Shown piece by piece: positions 46,568-57,875 of a stretch of 64,000 nt of DNA. Position 1 is the stretch's first letter. The number at the start of each line of letters is the position of its first letter. The position numbers were made by a program, and so were the translations under genes. The notes below the pieces were generated by a model. The model had not been told where the DNA came from. It saw nothing but the letters and a program-made list of their open reading frames with translations, and made no database searches. Origin of the DNA: Adenanthera pavonina (Eukaryota > Streptophyta > Magnoliopsida > Fabales > Fabaceae); NCBI GenBank assembly GCA_026686845.1, contig JAIVEN010000015.1:26765501-26829500 (forward strand), in the 5' to 3' direction.

Positions 46568-48736
46568 TCACTTCTTCTTTGGCTTGGTCTTCTTACTGTA
46601 CGTCTTCCCAGATGGCTCAACAGTAGATTTTCCAATTTGCTTCTTCTTCTCCCCCTTTTTGGCATCATCAGGAAAGCCAACAAAATCAACCGGAGGAGGG
46701 ATCTGAGTGACTGGAATAGCTCTGAGAGGCACAGGAGTAAAAGGAATTTCTGGTGCAGGAGGCTCAGGACTTGGTTCATCATCATCATCAGAGACCTCGA
46801 GCAACTCCTGCATTGCCTGCCTTGAAAGAGGCAACTGAGCTCTTTGTTCCTCTGAGAGTCCATAAGCAGCAAGAGAAGGAGGAGCTGGTTCATCAGGACG
46901 AAACATTTCTTCCAGCCTTCTCCTTTGAGCTTGCAGCAGAGCATTGTGAGCAATAGCTACATAATCAACAACAGGCACAATGCTTCTCTCTTCATTGCTT
47001 GCACCCTCCTGCATAAAAGAGGTTGAAATGGCTACAACCAGTCTTTCAACTTGCTCTGATTCTTGAATGGACAGAATTGAACCCTGAGCATCTTCTTACA
47101 TAGGCTCATGAGGGCTTGTTTCTTGAAGTCCTTCCTCTTCCAAACCATAGTCTAAGGGTGGACCAGGACTTGGTGTCCTCATTGTTCCAGCAGGCTCATC
47201 TTCATCATGATCAGAGGAGTCAATCTCGAAGGGGCTTGGAGGCTCAGGAGTTGGAGAATGGACAGGCACAGAAAACCCTGGCTGAGGTGGAGCTTAAGTG
47301 GTAGGGATTGCACTTCGAATTTCTTCATAAGCATCAGCAACCACCTTCATATTCTTTGCCAACTGATGAATCTGATCTTGCAGATGAGCAAACTTGGCAT
47401 TTTGCTCATCCCTGATGCTAAGAATGAGTGTAGACAGGATGTCATACAACTCAGTGATCTTGGTTGGCCTGGCACGAGAGGAGGAAGTGGATGGAATGTG
47501 AGTGGGCTTAGAGGGAGATGGGACAGGCACAGAGGGCTGAGGAGTAGGTCTGGCAAGAGCCTCAGAAGTACCCTCTTGCTGTAGGGAGGCACCTTCAACA
47601 AAGAATAGATCTTCAGTTCTTCCTGCTCCCTTTCCAACCCATCTTCCTTCATCTCTTTCAATACCCATTCTTTGCAGTTCTTCCTCCTTGAAGATCTCAG
47701 TGGGCTTTCCCTTCCCCTTCTTAAGATGCTGCATTCTGGCATACTGCAGAATTCTGGAAATGATAGCAGCATAAGGGAGTGTGGAGTCCTTCCTCTGATC
47801 TCTTGCCTTGATCATGCGTTGGAGTAAGATGTGTCCCATGTTGATTAGTTTTCCACGCATGATTGCAGCCATGACATGTGCCTCTGCCCTGGTTATCAGA
47901 TTGAAACTGCCTCTTTTGTTGAATATGATCCTGGACACTATGTAGTGCAGGATCCTCACTTGAACATTGAGGTCTGTGGGCTTCAACACGTTTATGGATG
48001 GCCAATTTTCCCTTCTTCTGAACAACGTGCTCAGAATTATGCTCTCCTTGTAATTCAGAAAGGGGCCACCTTCTTCATCAGCAGTTTCTGCCTCATCCAT
48101 GTATCCAGAGGCAGTGATGTCAATCTTGAGTCCATCTTGCCCTGGGATCTCCAGTACCTCATTAAATGTCTCATTAGTAAGCCAGATGGTCCTAGATCTT
48201 AGATTGACTGCCCACTTCTTCTTCTTGCTATAGTACTTTAGGAAAGCATACTAAGACTTTACTACCTCATCATCATATCTTTCTAATACTTCCAACAAAT
48301 TCTTGTATCTCATCATCCATATACCAGCATCAAAATTATTGGAGACCAAGAAATCTTCCAAGTTTACACAATGTGGTTTGATTACCTTCTTGTTGGCAAA
48401 CTTGGTGGAGTATTCCTCTTGAATCTGTGGAGTGCTCCATAATGGAAAAGTGGTAAGCTCATATTCCCCAGATTCAGTGCTTGAGGATGAAGTAGAAGCA
48501 ACTAGTTCAATAGCAACTGGAACTGGGACCGAAGGTTCTGCTACCTTTGAGGAAAAGGGTCCAGCCTTCTTTGATTCTCCCTTGGGCGTAGATTTCTGCC
48601 GTTTGGAAGGAGTTCCCTTGCTGGATTCGGCCTTTCTCTTCGGTTTTTCTCCTTCCTTCGTGGCATATTGGGATTTTACAGAACGTTTTGGACGAGCCTC
48701 TCCTTTGCTAGCTTCTGGATTCTTGACTCTTGCCAT
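46568..48736 (-). pseudogene. Extra ORF (ORF3) of element C, about 722 codons
   Basis: One frame runs from MARVKNPEASKGEARPKRS (48736) to KKTKPKKK and a stop at 46570-46568, broken by three stops (48253-48251, 47296-47294, about 47097). Layout: a Lys/Arg-rich N-terminus (residues 1-70) that could enter the nucleus, and a Ser-rich linker. A globular part follows (about 110-360), with LEDFLVSNNFDAGIWMMRYK, WAVNLRSRTIWLTNETFNEV, ESIILSTLFRRRENW, GSFNLITRAEAHVMAAIMRG and RDSTLPYAAIISRILQY-like blocks. After it come a Pro-rich region with an amphipathic helix, an acidic EVSDDDDEPSPEPPAP stretch and a basic tail. The globular part resembles the putative plant transposon protein family (Pfam Transposase_32), which I recall from Sireviruses. 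I see no signal peptide or membrane segment, so an envelope role is unsupported. Function unknown. Confidence 0.8.
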
Positions 48737-49735
48737 TTTCGCGGATGAATGTTGCAAAATGAGGCAAGGAACAGGTTTAAAGGATGCGAAAGGAAGTTTA
48801 ATTAGTGGGAAATGACGATTTTTTAATAGAATTGAAGAGGATTGAATGCAGGATTGGAACAGACTCAGAGAGAATAGGAATATGGTTGCATCTGTTCAAA
48901 TGAAAACCGTCGGTTTTAACGTGTGTAACCGTCTGACAGACGAATTTTAAAGGGTCAAAATTCGAACTTCGGGCAATTACAAGTTAAACCGTTCAGCAAA
49001 GCTTACTGACAGATGAATTTTCTTCTGAAAGTTCGTCTGACAGTGGCTTGGATAAAATAACACAAGATGAACAGACGAACTTTGTTCCAACAAAGTTCAA
49101 ATTTTCAGGAGCAAACATCAAGTAGCAAACAATCCACCAAGCAACAGACGAATTAAGCATGCAAAACTTCATCTTTCAAAGATTCAACATTGAGGAGCAT
49201 GTTTCAACAGATGAAATTTAAGTGAGAAATTCGAATTTCTTTATTTTCTGAAAGTTATCCAACATTCGTATGTTAAGAGATAAGCATTAGTATAATCATC
49301 ATGTTGGACATTCATAACCTTGAAATTTTATTCTTGAAAATTCGAATTTTGAAGGATCAACAGACGAATTTCGAGGCATCACCGAGAACTGTTCTTTTTA
49401 ATAACAGGCCGAAGTTTGTCTGTTGGATATGCAAAATTTGAATGTTGACCATGCTGACTTCCTCAGAAACTTAGTTTTTCACGGAAATTCGTCTAACACA
49501 TAATCAATATATGAATTTCGACTTTAAAAACTTACAGAATGGATTCAGAAGCTTAGAATTTCTTCCATTTTCTTCACTCTTTGATTGTTCCATTCTGGTA
49601 AGCTCCATTTTTCAGATTTATCAGCATTGAATCTCATGAGGAGCACCTGCAACTTAAATTAAACACTCTCCGATGCTAAAGTTAGAATTAATTCAATGTT
49701 GTAAGATTTGAAAACAGAATTGCACAAAGAATTAC
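48737..49735 (-). other. Spacer between RNase H and the extra ORF of element C
   Basis: About 1 kb without coding potential. It holds at least seven copies of CAGACGAA/TTCGTCTG, in both orientations, and several AAATTCGAATTT-type palindromes (for example 49228 and 49336), the same motifs that fill the LTRs. It may contain the promoter or the splice acceptor for the extra ORF. Confidence 0.6.
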
Positions 49736-51216
49736 TTACAATTCATTGGGATTTACCATACCCAATTCTCTTCTTATCTTGCAATATCTATCTTCTGACA
49801 AAGGCTTTGTCAGGATATCTGCAAATTGATCTTCAGTTGGGATGTATTCCAATCTAATTTCTCCTTTCAGAACGTGATCCTTTATGAAGTGGTGCCTAAC
49901 TTCAATATGTTTTGTCCTTGAGGCATGACAGGATTCTTTGTGATATTGATAGCATTTTGATTGTCACACATTATTGGTATTTCTTTCAACTCAACCTCAA
50001 GATCTTCCAGTTGCTGTTTCATCCAGATGATTTAGCCACAACAGCTTACAGCTGCAACATACTCAGCCTCTACTGTGGATAGGGCCATAATGTTCTGCTT
50101 TTTGCTAAACCATGAAACCAAGGATCCTCCAAGAAACTGACAAGTTCCACTTGTGCTTTTTCTGTCAGTTTTGGATCTTGCAAAATTAGCATCAGTGTAT
50201 CCTTTGAGATCTTCTCCATTGCCCTTTGGATACCAAAGACCCATCTGTGATGTTCCAATAAGATATCTGAAAATTCTCTTTACAGCAGTAGCATGGGTTT
50301 CTTTGGGACATGATTGGAACCTTGCACACATACAGACATTAAACATAATGTCAGGTCTGCTGGCAATTAAGTACAGCAGGGATCCAATCATTGTCTTATA
50401 CTGAGTTATGTCAAACAGTTTCCCTTTCTCATCCATGTCCAGTTTGGTTGCAGTAGCCATAGGTGTCCCCATTGGCTTGGCATTTTCCATTCCAAACTTC
50501 TTCAGTAATTCCTTCAGATACTTGGATTGATTGAGGAAGATACCATCATTGCTCTGTCTGATTTGCAATCCAAGGAAGAAGTCGAGTTCACCCATCATAG
50601 ACATTTCGAATTCTCCCTGCATTAACTTAGAAAAATTCTTGCAAAGAGATTCATTAGTAGCACCAAATATAATATCATCAACATAGATTTGAACAATCAG
50701 TAAATCTTTATTTTCTTTCTTAGTAAATAAGGTTGTATCTACTTTTCCTCTGTTAAACCCCTTTTCAGTTAGAAAATTACTCAATCTTTCATACCATGCT
50801 CTAGGGGCTTGCTTCAAACCGTAAAAAGCTTTCTTTAGTTTATACGCATGGTTTGGTTTTGTAGAATCCTCAAAACCTGGTGGTTGATCTACATAAACTT
50901 CTTCCATGATATATCTATTCAGAAAAGCACTCTTTACATCCATTTGATATAACAAAATATTTTTCATGCATGCATATGCTAATAGAATTCTAATTGCTTC
51001 TAATCTGGCTACTGGAGCAAAAGTTTCTTCAAAATCAATACTCTCTTCTTGATTATATCCTTTAGCAACTAGTCTAGCTTTGTTTCTGATGATTGATCCT
51101 GATTCATCAAGTTTGTTTCTAAAAACCCATTTGGTACCTATGACAGGATGATTTTTGGGTCTAGGCACTAAATCCCAGACTTGATTTCTTTCAAATTGAT
51201 TTAATTCATCCTGCAT
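49736..51216 (-). pseudogene. Reverse transcriptase and RNase H of element C
   Basis: The longest open frame of the window (394 codons, 51216-50032). In order: KNHPVIGTKWVFRNKLDE, KGYNQEESIDFEETFAPVAR, MDVKSAFLN, KKAFYGLKQAPRAWYERL, IYVDDIIFG (catalytic YVDD), MSMMGELDFFLGLQI, SLLYLIASRPDIMF, then RNase H with GYTDANFARSKTDRKSTSGT and VEAEYVAA. A single stop after SCCG and a later frameshift near NPVM interrupt RNase H. MCDNQNAINI and DILTKPLS-type sequence follow to MVNPNEL at 49736. It is the best preserved polymerase here. Confidence 0.9.
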
Positions 51217-51225
51217 AGCTAGAAT

Positions 51226-52860
51226 CTAGTACTCATCAGTTAAGGCTTCCTCAGTGCATTTAGGTTCAATTTGTGATATGAAAGCACAGTTAATCATTTG
51301 ATCCCTTAACTGTTTTCTGGTTCTAACTTTCTCTTGAACACTACCTATTACTTGATCAACAGGATGATTCCTTTGATATCTCCAAGCTCTAGGGAGTTCT
51401 TGAGATGTTTCTTCATTATTTTCTTCTTCAAAATCTCTCTCCTGAATGTTTTCCTCTATATCAACAGAGTCAGATATTTTTGGAGATTCAATTGTACCTT
51501 CATTAGAAATATCTAACTTTTTAAAGGTTGAAACAAGATTATCTTCATCAGAGACATGTTTAGAAGCAGTTTCATTTTCTATAAACACTACATGCACAGA
51601 TTCCTCTACTAAATTAGATCTTTTATTAAAAACTCTATATGCTTTACTTCTACTAGAATAGCCCAGAAATATACCTTCATCAGATTTGGGATCAAACTTA
51701 CCCAGATTTTCTTTCCCATTGTTGTGAATGAAGCATTTGCACCCGAACACATGGAGATGTGACAGATTTGGCTTTCTTCCCTTGTATAGCTCGTATGTAG
51801 TTTTTTCAAGAATTGGCCTGATGTAGGCTCTGTTTATGATGTAGCTTGCTGTATTTACAACATCAGCCCAAAACACTTGAGATAGCTCCTTTTCATTCAG
51901 CATAGCTTTAGCCATCTCTCCAATGGTTCTGTTCTTCCTTTCTACTACTCCATTCTGTTAAGGAGTTCTTGGAGCTGAGAAGTTGTGATCAATTCCATGC
52001 TCATTGCAATACTCCAGAAAGTATGAGTTATCAAATTCTTCTCCATGATCTGACCTGATAGACACAATGGAAATAGCTTTTTCATTTTGCACTTTCTTAG
52101 CTAAGGTTAGAAATGCATCAAAGGTATCACTTTTGGAGGAAAAAAATAATGTCCATGTAAATCTAGAGTAATCATCCACAATTACAAGCACATATAGATT
52201 ACCACCAATGCTCTTTACTCTAGATGGACCAATGAAATCTATATGTAGTAGTTCTAGTGGTCTAGTTGTGGTGATTACGTTTTTAGGTTTAAAAGAAGAT
52301 TTAGTTTGCTTTCCTCTTAAGCATGCATCACATTCTTTGTCTTTTTCAAAAATAATTTTTGGCAGGCCAGTGACTAACTCATTTTTAACTAGTTTTGAAA
52401 GTTGATTCATGTTAACATGAGCTAATCTTCTATGCCATAGCCAACTATCATTGTCCTGACTAATCAGACAAATAGAATCTACGGGAGGAAGTTCATCAAG
52501 ATCAATAGTATAGCAGTTACCATCCCTTTGAGCTTTGAGGACTACTTTGTGATCACTTTTTTTGATGACTAGGTAGAATTTTGAGTCAAAAAGCACCCAA
52601 TTTCCTTTGTCACATGTTTCGCTCACACTCAGCAGATTGTGATTGAGGCTTATCACAAACAGCACCTCTTCAATGGATGTTTCAGGATTTTTGCCCACAA
52701 TGTCAATGCCAACTATTCTGCCATACTGATCACCTCCAAATGTCACCTTTCCTCCTTTCTTGTCTCTAAGGGTGATGAACTTCTCTTTGTCACCAGTCAT
52801 GTGACTTTAGCAGGCACTGTCCATATACCATTTGTTGCTCCTTTTAGCTTTGAGACAGAC
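51226..52860 (-). pseudogene. Protease and integrase of element C
   Basis: Protease: KWYMDSAC then a stop then SHMTGDKEKF (about 52840-52790), so the D-S-A active site is present but the frame is broken. Then FGGDQYGRIVGIDIVGKNP and LLSVSETCDKGNW. Integrase: WLWHRRLAHVNMNQLSKL and CDACLRGKQTKSSF form the zinc-binding part. The core has HIDFIGPSRVKSIGGNLYVL, IVDDYSRFTWTLF and RSDHGEEFDNSYFLEYCN, and the final Glu lies after a second stop near 51958. The C-terminal part has IFLGYSSRSKAYRVFNKRS. Two long open frames (280 and 229 codons) remain. Confidence 0.88.
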
Positions 52861-53415
52861 CTGCAAAACAAAGTTCAAGTTTTCTTCTTAGGTACCCAAA
52901 TCTGCTTGGGTCCTTTTCTGTCAGTGGTGGTTTCCCTATATACAAATGTACCTTTGGGAACCCATTTAATCTTCCTGTCAAGTCCATTTTTCTTCAAGGC
53001 ACAAGAGCTAGAAATGTGTCCCTTTTTATTACAGAAGTTACAGGTGGTAAAGGGAATGCTAGATTGAGAGGCAGGAAGAAAACAATGCAGATAATATTTT
53101 TGCTTTGCATGCCTTGGTTGATTATATGATTCAATGTGAGGTGACATATGATCTTTCCTTTTATTTCCATTAGCATGCACAAAGTGTCTCATATATACAT
53201 TCTGATTTTTCTTCCGAATCATAGTCAAGTCCAGCTTTTTCTTGTAATATTCTTTGGCTCCCCATTAAAGCAAACAACATATCTTTACCTCTTGTAAGCC
53301 TAGACATGCTTTTTACTAAATATTCATTGGTTTGCTTTAGTTCAATGCATGATTTACAGCAAACAGATTCATCAGTAGGTAAAGAGGTAATTTCAGAAAT
53401 GTTGCTTTGAGATTC
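52861..53415 (-). pseudogene. gag: End of gag of element C, with zinc knuckle
   Basis: Only the distal gag linker is left: CIELKQTNEYLVKS and SRLTRGKDMLFALMGSQ, then MIRKKNQNVYMRHFVHANGN, and CNFCNKKGHISSSC at about 53040-53000, a clean C-x2-C-x4-H-x4-C zinc knuckle. KWVPKGTFVYRETTTDRKGP follows. The main gag domain, first knuckle and coiled coil are missing; sequence changes at 53415 to a patch from the extra ORF. Confidence 0.8.
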
Positions 53416-53467
53416 CTATTTTGATGAGTTTTCCACGCATGATTGCTGCCATCACATGTGCCTCTGC
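53416..53467 (-). other. 52-bp patch of extra-ORF sequence next to the 5' LTR of C
   Basis: It matches 44538-44589 (the extra ORF of B beside the 3' LTR of C) with about three differences and stands in the same relation to an LTR. A primer-binding site would be expected here instead. Confidence 0.85.
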
Positions 53468-54629
53468 TGTTAGTTAGGCTGACTTCCCAAGATGGGGGGT
53501 GAATTGGGAAGATTAAAAATTTTCTGCACAAAGTGAGAATGATGAAGAAAGCAAGGTATAATGAAAAACAGAGTATAAAGCAATAAGCTAAAAGAAAAGA
53601 GATAGGGAGAAGAAAAAACTCAGATATTTATCCTGGTTCGGTCTTTCCTCTTGACCTACGTCCAGTCCCCAAGTCACCACTTGAGATTTTCCACTATACT
53701 GCAAGAATTCAACAGGCTTCTTGCAAATGCCACTGTACAACGTGTATGCTCTATTTTCTAGAGCACTCTCAATCTCTTTCTGCACTCACACCAAGTGCTT
53801 TACAATCTCTTGTGATATCTCCTCACAAGTAAATCTATCTTCCAGATGAAGATTAGATTGTTTACAAAGATGAAACTCTCTTGAATAGAGTGAATATGAA
53901 AGTTGAAGAGCAAATATTGAAGTAAGAGGGTAAAAGTCTTTGAGTAGAAGATTTGGCAGAATTTCAGTATATACAAAGTTTGATTCGTTACCCACAACTT
54001 CAATTGATGTTGTATTTATAGTTTAGGTCACAAATGTCCGTTAGAGACAAAATCTATCTGTTGGAGAAGTTATCCAATGGTTACTCTGAAAAACTATCCG
54101 TTAACCAACCGCATTTAATGCTTCTGACATACTAAAATTTGAATTTCGGTTGGTCAATAGACGAATTTCGAAGGAACCGAAGGTTAAAGCTTCCAATGTT
54201 GAAATACTGAAGTTCATCTGTTCATGAAGTGAAATTTGAATTTTGAAACTTAGAAACTATTTCCACGTTGTGACATATGAATTTTCAAGAAGAAAGTTTT
54301 TCTGTTAAGTGTGAACAGTGTTTTCAATTTGCTACAGTGCCTTCAAAATTTGAATTTTGGAACTCCAAAATTCGTCTGTTTGCAGCAGGCTCAAAAGACA
54401 CAGTAGTTCATTTACTCTGAAATTCGAATTTTCAAAGAGTGAAGTTCGTCTGTCAGAGTGACCTCTTTTCAGACTTACTTCAACATTCGAATTTGTAAAC
54501 ACTGTCCTTCGTATGTCATTATGTTATTTCAACAGACTCACAACTTTAGCTTCTGAAATTTGAATTTCCATGTTCAAAATTCGTCTGTCAGTGACCAGTT
54601 TTAAAACTTAATATGATCTTGATTTCAGA
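53468..54629 (-). mobile_element. Truncated 5' LTR of element C
   Basis: Starts TGTTAG on plus and follows the 3' LTR of C for about 1160 bases to GATTTCAGAT, then jumps into extra-ORF sequence of B. The 5' end of the LTR (in element orientation) is lost. TATA box at 54013-54020. Confidence 0.88.
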
Positions 54630-55302
54630 TTGATATAACCAGAGGCAATGATATCAATCTTAAGGCCATCTTGCCCTGGGATTTCCAACACTTCATTAAA
54701 AGTCTCATCTGTGAGCCAGATGGTCCTTGATCTCAGATTGACCTCCCACTTCTTCTTCTTGTTGTTGTACTTTAGAGAGGCATACCATGTTTTTACCACT
54801 TCATCATCATACCTCTCTAGTATCTCTAACAGATTCTTATATCTCAATATCCATATTCCAGCATCAAAATTGTTAGAGACTAAGAAATCTTCCAAGTTCA
54901 CACAATAAGGCTTGATTACCTTTTTATTGGCAAACTTGGTCGAGTATTCCTCCTGAATCTGAGGAGTTCTCCATGATGGCAGTGTAGTGAGTTGATATTC
55001 TCCAGATTCAGTACTGAAAGAGCAAGTGGAAGCAATAGTATTAACAGTAGCAAGAACAGAGACTGAAGGCTCTGCTTTCTTTGAAGAAGAGGGTCTAGTT
55101 TTCTTTGATTCTGCCTTTGGGGTTGTCTTTTGTCGTTTGGAGGGAGTTGCCTTGCTTGAATCATTTGGAGGGAGTTGATATCAATTGTTGAATCGGCTTT
55201 TCTCTTCGATTTTTCACCCTCCTTTAAGGCATATTGGGATTTGACCATCCTCTTTGGTCGTGCCTCTCCTTTTCCAGCTTCAGGATTCTTTACTCTTGCC
55301 AT
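54630..55302 (-). pseudogene. Extra ORF (ORF3) of element B, N-terminal part
   Basis: Starts MARVKNPEAGKGEARPKRMV at 55302, close to the start in element C, then basic and Ser-rich sequence that drifts out of frame after a local duplication around GGAGGGAGTTG (55139 and 55169). It returns to frame as MNLEDFLVSNNFDAGIWILRYK and WEVNLRSRTIWLTDETFNEV (54901-54650). It ends at the LTR junction; about 70 codons relative to C are missing before the part at 44589. Confidence 0.8.
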
Positions 55303-56300
55303 TTTTGTGGATGAATGTTTCAGAATGAAGCTAAGATTGGATTTTATAGGGTACAAAAATCAGTTTAAATGCTCAGAAATGAAGATTAATGGTCAAAATT
55401 GAAGAGCATTGAAGAGAGAATTTTAACAGACTTAAAGAAGAAAAGAGTAGGGTTACATCTGTTCAATGAAAAATGTCAGTTTTAACGTAAGTAACTACCT
55501 GATAGACTAATTTTGAGGGGTCAAAATTCAAACTTTGGGCAGTCAAAAGTTAAACTATTCAGTAAAGCTTACTGACAGACGAATTTTCTTCTGAAAGTTC
55601 GTCTGACAGTGGCTTGGTTAAAGCAACACAAGATGAATAGACAAACTTTGTTCCAACAAAGTTCAAATTTTGAAGAGTAAACATCAAGCAGCAATCAAAT
55701 CAGTAAACAACAGACAAATTATGCATATGAAACTTCATCTTTCAAAGATTCAACATGAAGAGCATGCTTCAACAGAAGAATTTTAAATCAGAAATTCGAA
55801 TTTCTTTACTTTGTAAAGGTTTTCCAACATTCGTATATTAAGAAATAATCATTTGTATAATCATCATGTTGGACAAACATAACTTTGAAACTTTTACTCT
55901 TGAAAATTCAAACTTTCAAGGTCTAACAGATGAATTTCGAGGCATCATCGAGAACTGTTCCGATGTATAACAAGCTGAAGTTCGTCTATTAGGCATCCAA
56001 ATTCGAATGTTGACCATGCTGACTTGTTCAGAAACACAGTTTATCAAGGAAATTCGTCTAACACACAACTAAGATATGAATTTCAACTTTAAAAACTTAC
56101 AGAATGAATCCAGAAACTCAGAATTTTTGCCATTTTCTTCACTTTTTGATTGTTTCATTTTGGTGTGCTCCATTTTTCAAATTTATTGCTATTGAATCTC
56201 ATGAGAAGCACCTGCAACTTAAATTAAATTCACTTCGATGCTAAAGTTAGAATTAATTTAATGTTGGAAAATCTAAAAACATAATTGCACATGGATTTAC
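55303..56300 (-). other. Spacer between RNase H and the extra ORF of element B
   Basis: Counterpart of 48737-49735, with the same motif array (for example GACAGACGAATTTTC at 55572 and ATTCGAATTT at 55794). No coding potential. Confidence 0.6.
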
Positions 56301-56957
56301 TTACAGTTCATTGGGATTTACCATACCCAATTCTCTCTTGATTTTGCAATATCTATCTTCTGATAGAGGCTTTGTCAAGATATCAGCAACTTGATCCTCT
56401 GTTAAGATGTATTCTAGTCTAATTTCTTCTTTCAAAACATGATCCCTTATGAAGTGGTGCCTAACTTCAATATGTTTTTTCCTTGAATGCATGATAGGAT
56501 TCTTTGTGATATTAATGGCATTTTAGTTGTCACACATGATTGGTATTTCCTTCATCTCAACCTCAAGATCTTCATGCTGCTGTTTCATCCAGATGATTTG
56601 GGCACAACAGCTTCCAGCTGCAACATATTCAGCCTCTACTATGGATAAGGCCACACTGTTTTGCTTCTTGCTTAACCATGAAACCAAGGATCCTCCAAGA
56701 AACTAACATGTTCCACTTGTGCTTTTTCTGTCAGTTTTGGATCCTACAAAGTCAGCATTAGTGTATCCTTTGAGATCTTCTCCATTCCCCTTTGGATACC
56801 AAAAACCCATCAATGATGTTCCAATAAGATATTTGAAGATACATTTCACAGCAGTTGCATGGGTTTCCTTAGGATATGACTGGAACCTTGCACACATACA
56901 GACACTAAACATGATGTCAGGTGTACTAGCAGTTAGGTTCAGTAGGGATCCAATCAT
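56301..56957 (-). pseudogene. RNase H of element B
   Basis: Starts within SLLNLTASTPDIMFSV, then TDRKSTSGTC followed by a stop, STVEAEYVAAGSCCAQIIW-like residues across a broken frame, MCDN and a stop, then HSRKKHIEVRHHFIRDHVL and DQVADILTKPLSEDRYCKI to MVNPNEL at 56301. One domain copy only, unlike element A. At least two stops. Confidence 0.83.
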
Positions 56958-57863
56958 TCTTCTAGACTAAGTTATGCCAAACATTTTCCCTTTTTCATCC
57001 ATATCCAGTTTGGTTGTAGTAGCCATAGGTGTTCCCATTGGCTTGACATTTTCCATTCCAAACTTTTTTAACAGTTCTTTCAGATACTTGGATTGATTGA
57101 GAGAAATACCATCATTGCACTGCTTGATTTGCAATCCAAGGAAGAAGTTGAGTTCACCCATCATGGACATTTCGAATTCTCCCTGCATTAACTTAGAAAA
57201 ATTCTTGCAAAGAGATTCATTAGTAGCACCAAATATAATATCATCAACATAGATTTGATCAATAAGTAGATCTTTATTTTCTTTCTTAGTGAATAAAGTT
57301 GTATATACTTTTCCTCTGTTGAACCCCTTTTCAGTTAGAAAATTACTTAATCTTTCATACTATGCTCTAGGGGCTTGTTTTAAACCGTAAAAGGCTTTCT
57401 TCAGTTTATAAACATGGTTTGGTTTTGCAGAGTCCTCAAAACCTGGAGGTTGGTCTACATAAACCTCTTCCATGATATATCCATTTAGAAAAGTACTCTT
57501 CACATCCATTTGATATAACAAAATATTTTTCATGCATGCATATGCTAACAGAATTCTGATTGCTTCTAATCTAACCACTGGAGCAAAGGTTTCTTCAAAA
57601 TCAACACCTTCTTCTTGATTATATCCTTTAGCAACCAATCTAGCTTTATTTCTGAGTATTGATCCTGATTCATTAAGTTTATTTTTAAAAACCCATTTGG
57701 TACTAATGGCAGGATGATTTTTGGGTCTCGGCACTAAATCCCAGACTTGATTTCTTTCAAACTGATTTAATTCATCTTGCATAGCCAAAATCCAGTATTC
57801 ATCAGTTAAGGCTTCCTCAGTGCATTTAGGTTCAATTTGTGAGATGAAAGCACAATTAATCAT
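56958..57863 (-). pseudogene. Reverse transcriptase of element B
   Basis: Open from NCAFISQIEPKCTEEALTD through KNHPAISTKWVFKNKLNE, KGYNQEEGVDFEETFAPVVR, QMDVKSTFLNGYIMEEVY and KKAFYGLKQAPRA to a stop at 57360 (Trp codon changed). Then SNFLTEKGFNRGKVYTT, QIYVDDIIFG at about 57255-57230, and MSMMGELNFFLGLQI to MFGIT and a stop at 56967. Catalytic YVDD intact; two stops. Confidence 0.88.
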
Positions 57864-57875
57864 TTGATCCTTTAT

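Larger units (their letters stand above)
46225..54629 (-). mobile_element. Sirevirus-like Ty1/copia element C, nested in B
   Basis: It holds a complete 3' LTR, extra ORF, spacer, RNase H, reverse transcriptase, integrase, protease and the end of gag, then a 52-base patch of foreign sequence and a truncated 5' LTR. The primer site, 5' leader and most of gag are missing. The left border is the 3' LTR at 44590; the right border against B is destroyed by a deletion at about 54630 that removed the outer 470 bases or so of the 5' LTR and about 210 bases of B. Confidence 0.85.

Noticed and set aside
46568..48736. Calling the extra copia ORF an envelope protein
   Set aside because: No signal peptide, membrane segment or glycoprotein-like cysteine pattern can be seen; the protein is basic, Pro-rich and acidic by turns.
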